Below are positions 8,811-17,073 of a stretch of 64,000 nt of DNA, one piece after another; the first letter of the stretch is position 1, and each line of letters starts with the position of its first letter. The stretch lies in assembly GCF_000497755.1 (NCBI RefSeq), contig NZ_AYOD01000013.1:1-64000 (forward strand). The letters are read 5' to 3'. The position numbers were made by a program, and so were the translations under genes. Source of the DNA: Aliihoeflea sp. 2WW (lineage in GTDB: Bacteria > Pseudomonadota > Alphaproteobacteria > Rhizobiales > Rhizobiaceae). Below the pieces are notes generated by a model, which searched no databases, was not told the DNA's origin, and was given only the letters and a program-made list of their open reading frames with translations.

Positions 8811-9236
8811 TTGACCCGCTCCACCCGCGCCGACTATCGCACCTTCCGCACCATCACCACGCGCTGGATGGACAATGACGCCTATGGCCACATGAACAAT
8901 GTGGTGCACTACTCCCTCTTCGACACGGCCGTGAACGGGTGGCTGATCGAGAACGGCGTGCTCGACATATACAGGGGCTCGCAGATCGGCCTCGTGGTCG
9001 AGACGGGCTGTCGGTACTTCGCCGAAATGGCCTTTCCGGACACGATCCATGCCGGCATCCGCGTCGCCAAGCTCGGCAATTCCTCGGTGCGCTACGAGAT
9101 CGGGCTGTTCCGCAACGATGAGGACGAGGCCGCGGCGGAAGGCTTCTTCGTCCATGTCTATGTCGATGCGGGAACGCGCCGCCCTGCACCGCTCGATCCG
9201 GCCTTGCGCACCCTTCTCGAAAGCATCGCATCATGA
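8811..9236 (+). CDS. Acyl-CoA thioesterase, hot-dog fold (YbgC/4HBT type)
   Basis: A 141-residue single-domain hot-dog protein. The 4-hydroxybenzoyl-CoA thioesterase-like motif TRWMDNDAYGHMNNVVHY is near residues 18-35, with the catalytic aspartate and the helix-capping HMNN. Such enzymes hydrolyse short-chain or aromatic acyl-CoAs in the cytosol. The start must lie upstream of the motif. No ATG is available in frame, so the TTG at 8811 is used; the G-run at the end of the repeat just before it can act as Shine-Dalgarno. The stop overlaps the start of slyX by four bases. Confidence 0.85.
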   Translation: MTRSTRADYRTFRTITTRWMDNDAYGHMNNVVHYSLFDTAVNGWLIENGVLDIYRGSQIGLVVETGCRYFAEMAFPDTIHAGIRVAKLGNSSVRYEIGLFRNDEDEAAAEGFFVHVYVDAGTRRPAPLDPALRTLLESIAS

Positions 9237-9436
9237 GCCAAGACCGCATCGTCCAGCTCGAAACGCTCGCCGCCGAACAGGAGCGGACGATCGAGGATTT
9301 GTCGGCGGAGGTCGCGCGCCAGTGGCAGGTGATCGAACGGATGCAGAAGAAGCTCGACGCGTTGACGCACCGGTTCCTGGCGCTCGAGGAGCAGTCGGCG
9401 CCGGACGTGCCGATCACCAAGCCGCCGCACTATTAG
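9233..9436 (+). CDS. slyX: SlyX family protein
   Basis: A 67-residue soluble protein dominated by a coiled coil (about residues 5-52), with the family-typical start RIVQLETLAAEQERTIEDLS and the conserved end KPPHY. The molecular role of SlyX is unknown. The gene begins inside the thioesterase stop codon (ATGA), so both are expressed together, and a strong hairpin terminator follows at 9508-9531. Confidence 0.9.
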   Translation: MSQDRIVQLETLAAEQERTIEDLSAEVARQWQVIERMQKKLDALTHRFLALEEQSAPDVPITKPPHY

Positions 9437-9442
9437 CGGAGC

Positions 9443-9491
9443 GCCCCCTCCGTCCCTTCGGGCCAGCTGCCCCGCAGGCCGTGGAGGGGGC
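9443..9491. repeat. Short C/G-rich inverted repeat
   Basis: The arms GCCCCCTCC (9443-9451) and GGAGGGGGC (9483-9491) enclose a 31-bp interior. It has the look of a shortened relative of the rhizobial palindromic repeats in this window and sits immediately after slyX. Confidence 0.6.
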
Positions 9492-9507
9492 GGCACTTTT
9501 AGACGAA

Positions 9508-9531
9508 AAAGGCCGGGCGAACCCGGCCTTT
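9508..9531. terminator. Bidirectional intrinsic terminator
   Basis: The stem GGCCGGG (9511-9517) pairs with CCCGGCC (9522-9528), extended by A/T pairs into an A-run on the left and TTTCT on the right. It ends the thioesterase-slyX unit and can also serve the leftward-reading DUF4394 gene. Confidence 0.8.
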
Positions 9532-9579
9532 CTCTTCTGCTCGGTCCGCCGAACAGAATGATCCCATCGCTTCCGACGA

Positions 9580-10371
9580 TTACATCGCGGGCAGGATCGC
9601 GATGTCGCGGATGTCGCCTTCGGCGCCGGTGATCTCGGCAACCATCTCGGTCGCGCCGGTTTCAAGGTCGACCGTGTAGAGGCCGTTGCCGGCGACGAGC
9701 CAGGCGGTGTTCTCGCCTTCGGCGGTCGCCTGGATGTCGAGCGCGAAGGTTTCCGCGCCCTCGATGCCGAGCGCGCCGAGGGTCGCCAGCGTGCCGTCAT
9801 TCGGTGCCGTCTGGCGCAGTAGGGCGCCAAGACCTGCGTCGATGTCGTACATCGCGGTCGCCTCGGGCGTGCCGACCGAGTTGGTGTAGGCGGTGGCGAC
9901 GACGTTCGGCGTCGCGTCGGCGTTCTCGTCGCCGGCCTCGAAGTTGAGCGAACCGTCGACGGTCGTCTCACCGGTGTCCGGGTGGACGCGCAGATTGGTG
10001 CCGTCGGTGCCCATCACGCGGATGCGGTCGGCGACCGGGTTGAAGTCGACCATGCCGGCGATGCCGTCAGGCAGCATTTCGGACAGGGTTTCGCCGGCTG
10101 TCGCGGCACCGGTTTCGAGGTCGATGGTGACGATCGTGCCGTCGCCGGCGACGCCGTAGAGCATGTTGTCGGCCGGCCGCACATCGATGCCGATGAGGCT
10201 GTCGACGCCCTCGACCTCGACCGTGTTCGACACTTCGGGCGCATCGGTGTCGAACCAGACGAGCGTCTTGTCGCCGACGAGACCGACGGCAGGCGCGGCA
10301 ATCGCGGCGGATGCGAGGCCGAAGGTGGCGACGCTGGCGGCAAGGGCGATGCGGGTGAGATGAATGGACAT
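9580..10371 (-). CDS. DUF4394 domain secreted protein
   Basis: This 263-residue protein has a Sec signal peptide (about residues 1-25, ending AAIAA) followed by one DUF4394 domain. The sequence is rich in short beta-type repeats such as MLYGVAGDGTIVTIDLETGAAT and VDFNPVADRIRVMG, consistent with a beta-propeller-like fold. It is acidic and probably periplasmic. The ATG at 10371 follows a good AGGAG ribosome site. The gene is divergent from the ECF sigma/anti-sigma pair and is its most likely target. The biochemical function of DUF4394 is not known. Confidence 0.85.
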   Translation of the reverse strand: MSIHLTRIALAASVATFGLASAAIAAPAVGLVGDKTLVWFDTDAPEVSNTVEVEGVDSLIGIDVRPADNMLYGVAGDGTIVTIDLETGAATAGETLSEMLPDGIAGMVDFNPVADRIRVMGTDGTNLRVHPDTGETTVDGSLNFEAGDENADATPNVVATAYTNSVGTPEATAMYDIDAGLGALLRQTAPNDGTLATLGALGIEGAETFALDIQATAEGENTAWLVAGNGLYTVDLETGATEMVAEITGAEGDIRDIAILPAM

Positions 10372-10595
10372 TGACGGTTCTCCTGTTGGCGTTCCAAAAA
10401 ACGTTTCTCGGAGAGGCGCGCGACACACCGGCGATACGCACCGGGACGCACAGGTCCTCCGAGGTCCTTACCCGCCGGCGGGCGCTCTGGATGCAGCGCC
10501 TCGAATTTTTTTCTCGCATCCGCATCGGAACGCACGTCCCGGCGTGTAAAGTGCGCGAAAAGGCGACTCGGGGAGCTCTCGCATTGGATGCACGT

Positions 10596-11129
10596 ATGGA
10601 AGATTGCGACACGTTGATGCGCCGGGTTGCGGGTGGGGATCGATCGGCGCTGGCCGCCATCTTCGATCTCGAAGCCGGCCGCCTGATCGCCATCGCCAAG
10701 CGCATCGTGCGTCGTCGCGAACTTGCCGAGGAAGTCGTGCAGGAGGCCTTCGTTACCATCTGGCGCAAGGCCGCGCTCTTCGACCATGAACGCGGCGCTG
10801 CGCGCGCCTGGATGACGACCATCGTACGCCACCGGGCGCTCAACATCATTCGCGACGGCGGCCGGCTCGACTTCCACGACGCCGACCAGCTCGCCACGCT
10901 TGGCGACCGCGCGGCGGAGGCGGATACCGCCTATGCCGACCTGTCGGAGGCCGAAGACCTCAAGCGCTGCCTTGCGCAACTCGAGCCCGAGCGCCGGCGA
11001 TCCATCGTCATGGCCTATGTGGTCGGCTTCTCGCATGGCGAGATCGCGGCCCATCTCGGCGCGCCGGTCGGCACCGTCAAAGCGTGGATCAGGCGCGGCG
11101 TCGCTTCGCTCAAGGAGTGCCTTTCATGA
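10596..11129 (+). CDS. ECF-family RNA polymerase sigma factor
   Basis: A 177-residue group IV sigma factor. Region 2 is recognisable at LAEEVVQEAFVTIWRKAALF (about residues 40-60) and region 4 has a helix-turn-helix at FSHGEIAAHLGAPVGTVKAWIRRG near the C-terminus. It resembles the SigK-type sigmas paired with RskA-type anti-sigmas. The ATG at 10596 is chosen; an in-frame TTG at 10584 with a GGGAG sequence nearby is a possible alternative. The stop codon overlaps the anti-sigma start by four bases, which suggests coupled synthesis of the two partners. Confidence 0.92.
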   Translation: MEDCDTLMRRVAGGDRSALAAIFDLEAGRLIAIAKRIVRRRELAEEVVQEAFVTIWRKAALFDHERGAARAWMTTIVRHRALNIIRDGGRLDFHDADQLATLGDRAAEADTAYADLSEAEDLKRCLAQLEPERRRSIVMAYVVGFSHGEIAAHLGAPVGTVKAWIRRGVASLKECLS

Positions 11130-11893
11130 GCCGCGAGGAGCGAAACATGCGCGCCGGCGACTATGTGCTCGGCCTGATGGACGAGACCGAGCGCGCGCGC
11201 GCCGAGCGCGACCTGACGATCGACGCCGAGTTCCGCGATGCCGTCTGGTCCTTCGCCTCGCGCCTCGAAGCGCTCGACGGGCAGGCGCAGGAGCCCGTCG
11301 CCGAAGGGTTGTGGTCGCGCATCGCGGCCGAAGTCGCCGGTGTCACGCAGCAGACCCGCCTCGAACTCGTCCGGTCCGACATGGCGGCTGCAGGCGTCCC
11401 GCTGACGCCGCCCGACCGCCACGGCGCGCTCGGCCTCAAGCGCCCGATGTCCGGTTTCTTCCGCGGCGCGCGTGGCACCGCGCTTGCCGCGACCATGCTC
11501 GCCGCTTGCGCGCTTGGTTATGTAATCGGCCAGGCCTCGGTCACGGCCCGGGACCCCGAAGTCGTCGTCGTGCTCCTCAACGAGCAGGACGTGCCCGGCG
11601 CGCTGGTGGAAGCCTATGCCGACGACCGCGTCCGCATCCTGCCGCTGACGGATTTCGAAGTGCCCGCCGGCAAGGTGCTGGAAGTGTGGACCTTGTTCGA
11701 CGCCGATGTCGGGCCGGTCTCGCTCGGGACGATGGCGTCGTCGCGCGAGGCGGTGCTGTCCGGCCCCGACCTGCCCGCGCCGCGGCCCGACCAGCTCTAC
11801 GAGATCACGCTCGAGGATGCGCCGCGATCCTCGGCCGGCCGGCCGCTCGGGCCGATCCTGGTCAAGGGGCTCGCCGTTTCCCCGCCGCGATGA
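11126..11893 (+). CDS. Membrane anti-sigma factor, RskA family
   Basis: A 255-residue protein whose first 85 residues form the sigma-binding part, including DYVLGLMDETERARAERDL typical of anti-sigma-K factors. One membrane helix (about 116-136) follows, and then an extracytoplasmic RskA domain with LLNEQDVPGALVEAY and VPAGKVLEVWTLF. It should hold the upstream ECF sigma at the membrane until a signal triggers release, probably by proteolysis (family knowledge). The last 32 bases overlap the end of the convergent MFS gene. Confidence 0.88.
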   Translation: MSREERNMRAGDYVLGLMDETERARAERDLTIDAEFRDAVWSFASRLEALDGQAQEPVAEGLWSRIAAEVAGVTQQTRLELVRSDMAAAGVPLTPPDRHGALGLKRPMSGFFRGARGTALAATMLAACALGYVIGQASVTARDPEVVVVLLNEQDVPGALVEAYADDRVRILPLTDFEVPAGKVLEVWTLFDADVGPVSLGTMASSREAVLSGPDLPAPRPDQLYEITLEDAPRSSAGRPLGPILVKGLAVSPPR

Positions 11894-13043
11894 GCGGCAG
11901 CAGGATCGCCGCGCCGGCAAGGCCAGCGAACACCAGAAACCAGCCATAACCCGTCCAACCGGCGCGCTCGATGATGAAGGCGGCAAGCGGCGGGCTTGCC
12001 AGCGTCGCAAGTCCGCCCGCCTGGCTGACGAGGCCGATGGCGGCGGGAACCGCCTGCGGCCGCGCGACCAGAAACGGGATCGCCGCGAATAGCACCGAGG
12101 CGACGACGCCGCTCGCCACCGCCATCGTCACCGCCCCCCAGCTTGCCGCGAACGCGCCTCCCGACACGAAGGCGAAGTAGGCGGCGGCGGCGGTCACGAT
12201 GAAGGCGGCAATCCCCAGAACCATCATGAAGCGTGCCGTGCGCCCGGCGACGAGGACGCTGGCGAGCGCATTGCCGATGGGCGTTGAGAGAGCCACCAGC
12301 GCCGGCGCGAAAAGAAGCGCGCCGGGAACCGATGCGAAGGTCGGCATGAAGGTGAAGAGCGCCACCGACTGAAGCACGAAGGCGCCGAAGGCGAGCGCGA
12401 CGAGCACGATGCTGACGCTGAAGACGCCCGACGCGCCCGCAGGCGCAGGCGCGGCATCCGCCGGCACGCCCGTCAGCCAGCGCAGGACGACGTTCGAGGC
12501 GAGCGCCAGCGCGGCGAAGAGCAGGATGACGACAAGCAGATAGGTTTGCGCGCCGAAGGCCGGAGCGATCAGGCCCGCCAGCACGTCGGACGAGGCATAA
12601 CCGAGCGGCACGAAGCCGCTCCAGATCGCCAGTACAGGGCCGCGCCAGGTCGGCGGCGAAATCGCCGTCAGGAGCGAGGGCAGGCCGACGCACAGAACGA
12701 CATAGCCGAGCCCCTCGATCATGCGCGCGGCGAAGATCAGGCCCGGCGACGTGGTCGCCGCGAGGATCAATCCGCCCGGAACGATGATCGCGGAGGCGAC
12801 GACGAAGGCGCGCTGCGGCCCCATGCGGGCGATGGCGAAGCCGGCCGGCAGTGCCGCGAGCGCGACGAAGATGCCGATCAGCGCCGTCACCCAGCCGGCC
12901 TCGACGAGCGTCATGCCGATCGTCTCGACATACCAGCCGATCAGCGGCGCGGTCTTGGCAAGCTGAGCGCCGGTGAAGACACCCGTCGCCAGGAGCAGGA
13001 CGATGGCAGCAATGCGCAGGGGTCTGTCGGGAAGGCTTTGCAA
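11862..13043 (-). CDS. Major facilitator superfamily transporter
   Basis: A 393-residue inner-membrane protein with about twelve membrane segments in two halves separated by a loop near residues 200-215. It resembles CynX/NimT and other small-molecule MFS porters, with AGFAIARMGPQRAFV as the loop 2-3 motif. The only start giving a full first helix is a TTG at 13043. The 3' end overlaps the anti-sigma gene by 32 bp on the opposite strand. The substrate and the direction of transport are not predictable. Confidence 0.82.
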   Translation of the reverse strand: MQSLPDRPLRIAAIVLLLATGVFTGAQLAKTAPLIGWYVETIGMTLVEAGWVTALIGIFVALAALPAGFAIARMGPQRAFVVASAIIVPGGLILAATTSPGLIFAARMIEGLGYVVLCVGLPSLLTAISPPTWRGPVLAIWSGFVPLGYASSDVLAGLIAPAFGAQTYLLVVILLFAALALASNVVLRWLTGVPADAAPAPAGASGVFSVSIVLVALAFGAFVLQSVALFTFMPTFASVPGALLFAPALVALSTPIGNALASVLVAGRTARFMMVLGIAAFIVTAAAAYFAFVSGGAFAASWGAVTMAVASGVVASVLFAAIPFLVARPQAVPAAIGLVSQAGGLATLASPPLAAFIIERAGWTGYGWFLVFAGLAGAAILLPLIAAGKRRAP

Positions 13044-13154
13044 GGACCGGGCTCCGGCGGGTGGTTTCGCGGCTTTCCTATCGGGGCAAACAGCGCTTGT
13101 CGCTTTCCAAGGGGGCTATTCGCATGGGCCAACCTGACACCCCCGCAAACGAAA

Positions 13155-13179
13155 ACCGCCGGGCGATGCGCCCGGCGGT
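13155..13179 (-). terminator. Intrinsic terminator of the BMP protein gene
   Basis: A 10-bp GC-rich stem (ACCGCCGGGC at 13155-13164 with GCCCGGCGGT at 13170-13179) is followed by TTTTC on the minus strand. It lies 24 bases past the stop codon of the leftward gene at 13203-14198. Confidence 0.8.
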
Positions 13180-13202
13180 CTTCAACGATCAGCCGCGCCC
13201 GA

Positions 13203-14198
13203 TCAGTAGGGGCAGGCGTTGTCGGTCATGAAGTCGTGGACTTCGACCGCGCCGGAAATGATGTCTGCCTTGGCCTTTTCGACCGCCGCTTCCATCTCGT
13301 CCGTAATCAGTTCCTCGTTGTTCTCGTCGACGGCGTAGCCGACGCCATCCTCGGCGAGGCCGAGATTCTGGATGCCGTAGTCGAACGAACCGTTCTTGGC
13401 GTCCATGAAGGCGTTGTAGACGGCGACGTCGACGCGCTTGATCATCGAGGTCAGGACCGAGCCGGGATGCATGCCGTTCTGGTTGGAATCGACGCCGATG
13501 CCGAGAATGTCGGCATCCGCCGCAGCCTGCAGAACGCCAACGCCCGTGCCGCCGGCCGCGTGGTAGACGACGTCCGCACCCTGGTCGACCTGGTTGCGGG
13601 TGATCTCGCCGCCACGGGTCGGATCGTTCCAGGCGGCCGGGGTGTCGCCGGTGTAGTTGCGGATGACGTTGGCGTCCGGATTGGCCGCCTTGACGCCGCC
13701 GACATAGCCGCATTCGAACTTGCCGATCAGCGGAACCTGCATGCCGCCGACGAAGCCGACCGTGCCGGATTCGGACGCCATGCCGGCGAGGATGCCGACG
13801 AGGTAGGAGCCTTCCTGCTCCTTGAAGACGATCGAGCGGACGTTCGGCTTGTCGACGACCATGTCGATGATGGCGAAGTCGGTCTCGGGATATTCCTCGG
13901 CGACCACTTCGAGCGCGGCGGCCCAGTTGAAGCCGGCCATCACGATCGGGTTGCGGCCGTCCTCGGCGAAGCGGCGCAGCGCCTGCTCGCGCTGGGCCTC
14001 GTTCGAGATCTCGAACTCGACATATTCGGTTCCGGTCTCTTCCTTGAACTGCTCGGCACCGCCGAACGAGGCTTCATTGAAGGACTTGTCGAACTTGCCG
14101 CCGAGATCGAAAAGAAGGCCGGGGCTGATTTCGTCCTGGGCAAAGGCCGGAACGGTCAATGCTGTTGCGGCCAGAAGGCCAAGAACCATACGCTTCAT
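13203..14198 (-). CDS. BMP family ABC transporter substrate-binding protein
   Basis: A 331-residue periplasmic protein with a Sec signal peptide (residues 1-20, cut near AFA-QDE; no lipobox). It belongs to the Bmp/Med family of nucleoside-type binding proteins. Diagnostic parts are DLGGKFDKSFNEASFGGAE near the N-terminus, VGGMQVPLIGKFECGY, and the hinge/ligand region VDSNQNGMHPGSVLTSM. It probably delivers nucleosides to the permeases and ATPase encoded at 2.8-7.3 kb, although six other genes lie between. It is transcribed alone and has its own terminator. Confidence 0.9.
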   Translation of the reverse strand: MKRMVLGLLAATALTVPAFAQDEISPGLLFDLGGKFDKSFNEASFGGAEQFKEETGTEYVEFEISNEAQREQALRRFAEDGRNPIVMAGFNWAAALEVVAEEYPETDFAIIDMVVDKPNVRSIVFKEQEGSYLVGILAGMASESGTVGFVGGMQVPLIGKFECGYVGGVKAANPDANVIRNYTGDTPAAWNDPTRGGEITRNQVDQGADVVYHAAGGTGVGVLQAAADADILGIGVDSNQNGMHPGSVLTSMIKRVDVAVYNAFMDAKNGSFDYGIQNLGLAEDGVGYAVDENNEELITDEMEAAVEKAKADIISGAVEVHDFMTDNACPY

Positions 14199-14395
14199 CG
14201 TGATCCACACCCTGTCGGTTGTTTTTGCCTGGTGCCGGCGCGACGGGTGACCCCGCACGCCGGATCGGCGGGGTATCCCCCGCTCGGGCATCACTCTTGC
14301 ATGCAGGCGGACAAAATTCACGCGGAATTTTTGACCTTTTGGATAACAGGATGAATGCTTCCGTTGCCCTGAGGCGAAAAGCGGGGCCGTCCGGC

Positions 14396-15070
14396 TCAAC
14401 CTGCCGCGGCGGCCGCGCCTGCCGGAACCTGGCAGGCCACGCCGGTCCCCTTCAGCCCGCAATAGCCATAGGGGTTCTTGGCCAGATATTGCTGGTGGTC
14501 TTCCTCGGCATAATAGAAGACCGGCGCCGCCATGATCTCCGTCGTCACGCGGCCGAGCCCCTTCGCCTTGAGGGCACGCTCGTATTCCGCCTTCGAAGCC
14601 TCGGCCGCCTGCAACTGGGCATCGGTCGTGGTGTAGATCGTCGAACGGTAGGTGGTGCCGACATCGTTGCCCTGACGCATGCCCTGCGTCGGGTCGTGGC
14701 TTTCCCAGAAGATGCGCAGCAGCTCGCCGAGCGATACCTGCTTCGGATCGTAGATCACCTTGACGACCTCGGCATGCCCGGTCAGCCCGGTGCAGGTTTC
14801 CTGGTAGGTGGGGTTGGGCGTGATGCCGCCGGCATAGCCGACCGCCGTCAGCCAGACGCCCGGCGTCTGCCAGAACAGACGCTCGGCGCCCCAGAAGCAG
14901 CCCATGCCGAAATAGACCGTCTCGAATCCGTCCGGCGCCTCGGACTTCTGCGCGATGCCGGACACATAATGGCTGGCCGCGGTCGGAATCGCGTTCGCGC
15001 GGCCGGGCAGCGCCTCGGACGGGCTCGGCAGTTTCAGCTTCTTGTTGAGGACGTCGCCCAGAAAGAACAT
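14396..15070 (-). CDS. msrA: Peptide methionine sulfoxide reductase MsrA
   Basis: It reduces methionine-S-sulfoxide in proteins. The 224-residue length matches the longer MsrA class with an N-terminal extension. The catalytic GMGCFWGAE motif places the nucleophilic cysteine at residue 58. The later GYAGG, GHAEVV and [18 protein letters not shown] regions hold the substrate pocket and a resolving cysteine. The end is alanine-rich. The gene stands alone on the minus strand. The ATG at 15070 has an upstream GGAGTG ribosome site. Confidence 0.95.
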   Translation of the reverse strand: MFFLGDVLNKKLKLPSPSEALPGRANAIPTAASHYVSGIAQKSEAPDGFETVYFGMGCFWGAERLFWQTPGVWLTAVGYAGGITPNPTYQETCTGLTGHAEVVKVIYDPKQVSLGELLRIFWESHDPTQGMRQGNDVGTTYRSTIYTTTDAQLQAAEASKAEYERALKAKGLGRVTTEIMAAPVFYYAEEDHQQYLAKNPYGYCGLKGTGVACQVPAGAAAAAG

Positions 15071-15098
15071 CGTTTCACTCCTTCGAGCGGTCTTCCGC

Positions 15099-15419
15099 TC
15101 ATGCGTGCAGGGCACCGCGCGGATCGCGACGGCGCCGATAGCCCAAGGCGTAGAATATGAGGGCGAGGCCGGCGAAAACCAAGATGGCGGGGCCCGACAG
15201 TATCGCGACTGTGATCGACGTCCAGGCGTCGGCAAACGCTCCTGCCGGCGCGATGCCCGCCAACAATGCCTCCAGGTCGATCCCCGCGGACCGCGCCGCA
15301 TCGACGAGCGGCGTCGCAAGCGGCGCCGTCGCCGCGATCGAGCGGGCGGCGTCGATGACGGCGACGATGACGCCGAGCGCCAGAAAGAACGAAGAGACGA
15401 GACGAAGCAGGAAACCCAT
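15099..15419 (-). CDS. Small membrane protein of unknown function
   Basis: A 106-residue protein with two predicted membrane helices (about residues 4-24 and 68-92) and a basic C-terminal tail (YRRRRDPRG). The start [19 protein letters not shown] is a plausible first helix. It lies 28 bp upstream of msrA on the same strand, so the two may be cotranscribed. No family is recognised; similar two-helix proteins are frequent in Hyphomicrobiales. Confidence 0.65.
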   Translation of the reverse strand: MGFLLRLVSSFFLALGVIVAVIDAARSIAATAPLATPLVDAARSAGIDLEALLAGIAPAGAFADAWTSITVAILSGPAILVFAGLALIFYALGYRRRRDPRGALHA

Positions 15420-15643
15420 GCGCCACCCTTATCATGCATGACGTGGCCGGCGAAGCGACCCTCATCTGCAGCTAGGCCAAGCCGTCGTCCGACGCAATGC
15501 GACAGGCCACAATTCCCGTCACCGGCGCACTGTGCCGACGAAATGTCCGTTCCATCCTCTTTCCCGGCGCGAAGGACTTCACAAGCCCGCTGCAATCGAC
15601 TAGATCAGCGCCGTGCCGCGCGAGATGCTCGCCGCGACACGCC

Positions 15644-15733
15644 GGAGAGGTGGCCGAGTGGTCGAAGGCGCACGCCTGGAAAGTGTGTAGGCGGGAAACC
15701 GTCTCGAGGGTTCGAATCCCTCTCTCTCCGCCA
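15644..15733 (+). tRNA. tRNA-Ser (anticodon GGA)
   Basis: The 90-base gene has an acceptor stem GGAGAGG pairing with TCTCTCC, a GTGGCCGAGTGGTCGAAGG D-region, an anticodon stem CACGC/GTGTG with loop CTGGAAA, a long class II variable arm, a GTTCGAATC T-loop and an encoded CCA. It reads serine codons UCC and UCU. Confidence 0.96.
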
Positions 15734-16047
15734 TAATCAATTCGCATTCTGTTTTCGGTCGATCAATTCCGCCGCGAGTGTGGCGGACATAGACCCCGCA
15801 TCGGCGTCGCGCCGAGCTGCACCACCGCCGAGACATAGCCCTGCGCGCTGGCCGAGATCTCAAGCCGCGCGCGATGCGCGCATAGCGCTCCCAGCCGTGG
15901 AAGCCCATCGGACAGACTAGGAGCCACATCCTGAACGGAGCCGCGTTCCGCGTGCGCAGGAGGAATCTGATCTGCGCGGCGCATGCGCCTTGAATGGCAA
16001 TCGCGGTCCAACCAAATAGGTAAGGTATCCGCAGGAGGTGTGACCCG
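15734..16047. other. Gene-poor stretch after the tRNA
   Basis: No convincing gene is seen in these 314 bp. Short open frames on both strands have no recognisable domain, and the minus-strand frames that run into the tRNA are its antisense. The last 20 bases hold a strong AGGAGG ribosome site for the Gre-like gene. No copy of the tRNA 3' end that would mark an attachment site was noticed. Confidence 0.6.
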
Positions 16048-16530
16048 ATGAGCGTCGCGTTCGTCAAAGAAGAAAGCGCAGAGGCAGCATCCGAGACCGT
16101 CCTGCCCGCACGCCCGATATCGGATCGGCCCAATTTCGTCACCGAGGCTGGTTTCAAGATCCTTGAAACCGAATTGGAGCGAGCGCGAAAGGACCTCGAT
16201 GCTGCGTCCTCGCTTGAAGATGTCAACGAAAGGCGCCGGCAGTCGGCGGTGCCATTTCGCGACGTGCGCTACTACGCCGAGCGCCTACGAACGGCGGTGA
16301 TGCGTCCGAAACCCTCTTCGAACGACGTCATCGCATTCGGCCATACAGTGACGTTCGAACGTGACGATGGAAGGGTTCAGACATTCCGTATCGTGGGTGA
16401 GGACGAGGCGAACCCGTCGCAGGGAACGATATCGGACGGATCACCCGTCGCCGTGGCGCTGCTCGGCAAGAGCGTTGGCGATGTCGCACGTCTGGGACCG
16501 CACGAGATCGAAATTCTCTCTGTATCTTAG
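16048..16530 (+). CDS. GreA/GreB-like transcription factor
   Basis: A 160-residue cytosolic protein. The C-terminal half (about 92-158) fits the FKBP-like Gre domain that binds RNA polymerase, with DVIAFGHTVTFERDDGR and SPVAVALLGKSVGDVA. The N-terminal region (about 30-85) is a helical hairpin, but the usual acidic tip sequence (DxSENxEY in GreA) is not seen. FRDVRYYAERL stands in its place. It may bind polymerase without stimulating cleavage, as other Gre paralogues do. A very strong AGGAGG site precedes the ATG. Confidence 0.75.
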   Translation: MSVAFVKEESAEAASETVLPARPISDRPNFVTEAGFKILETELERARKDLDAASSLEDVNERRRQSAVPFRDVRYYAERLRTAVMRPKPSSNDVIAFGHTVTFERDDGRVQTFRIVGEDEANPSQGTISDGSPVAVALLGKSVGDVARLGPHEIEILSVS

Positions 16531-16617
16531 CGAATCCGCTCAGACGCTTGGCGCCGGAGGCCGTTTCTCGGCGTCCCGCTGCGCAGGGTGACGCCGGACG
16601 CAGCAGGGATTTTCGAC

Positions 16618-17022
16618 TCAAACTCCGGTCGGGAAATGCACCAGTTCGATACGGACGTCACCGGGGACGGTCAGGAATGCCATGACGGTGCCGTCCGGTG
16701 CGGTGGTGGGGCCGTCGACGAGGACCGCCCCTAGTTCGACAAGCCGATCGGCAGCCGCTGGGACGTCCTCCGTCGTCATTGCGAAATGTTCCAGACCCAG
16801 CGATTGATGCGTGCGACCCTCTGGGAGGTCCTGACCCGGGACCGGGCTGGTAATGACGATGAATGGCGGCTGATTGGCGCCGAGCGCGCAGCGGTTGATC
16901 CGGTCTCCGCTCGCCCTTTCGGCATCGATCACGATCTCGAAGCCGAACGCCGTGCCGAACCAGTCCGCCACGCCCTTCGGGTCATGCGTCTTGATGTGAA
17001 CGTGATGAAATCCGTAAGTCAT
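16618..17022 (-). CDS. VOC superfamily (glyoxalase/dioxygenase-like) protein
   Basis: A 134-residue protein with two paired beta-alpha-beta modules. The first begins FHHVHIKTHDPKGVADWF (metal-ligand histidine in the first strand) and the second contains LGLEHFAMTTEDV, with the end DVRIELVHFP supplying a conserved glutamate. Metal-dependent isomerases, lyases and ring-cleaving dioxygenases share this fold, so the reaction is uncertain. It is the last gene of the minus-strand operon running from 24311. A methylmalonyl- or lactoylglutathione-type role cannot be distinguished from sequence. Confidence 0.8.
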   Translation of the reverse strand: MTYGFHHVHIKTHDPKGVADWFGTAFGFEIVIDAERASGDRINRCALGANQPPFIVITSPVPGQDLPEGRTHQSLGLEHFAMTTEDVPAAADRLVELGAVLVDGPTTAPDGTVMAFLTVPGDVRIELVHFPTGV

Positions 17023-17073
17023 GATCGAGCCTTTGAAGGTTGAGATCGCAAGCGGGTGACACCTCCCGTGGGG

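Noticed and set aside
10372-10595. Specific ECF promoter sequences between the DUF4394 and sigma genes
   Set aside because: Several GGAAC-like hexamers exist but none has a convincing -10 partner at the right spacing; not annotated.
12546-14354. A 602-codon plus-strand frame across the MFS and BMP genes
   Set aside because: It spans the ends of two well-supported minus-strand genes and the terminator between them; a shadow frame.
15644-16047. Genomic-island border at the tRNA-Ser gene
   Set aside because: No integrase gene follows and no second copy of the tRNA 3' end was noticed; the next genes look native.
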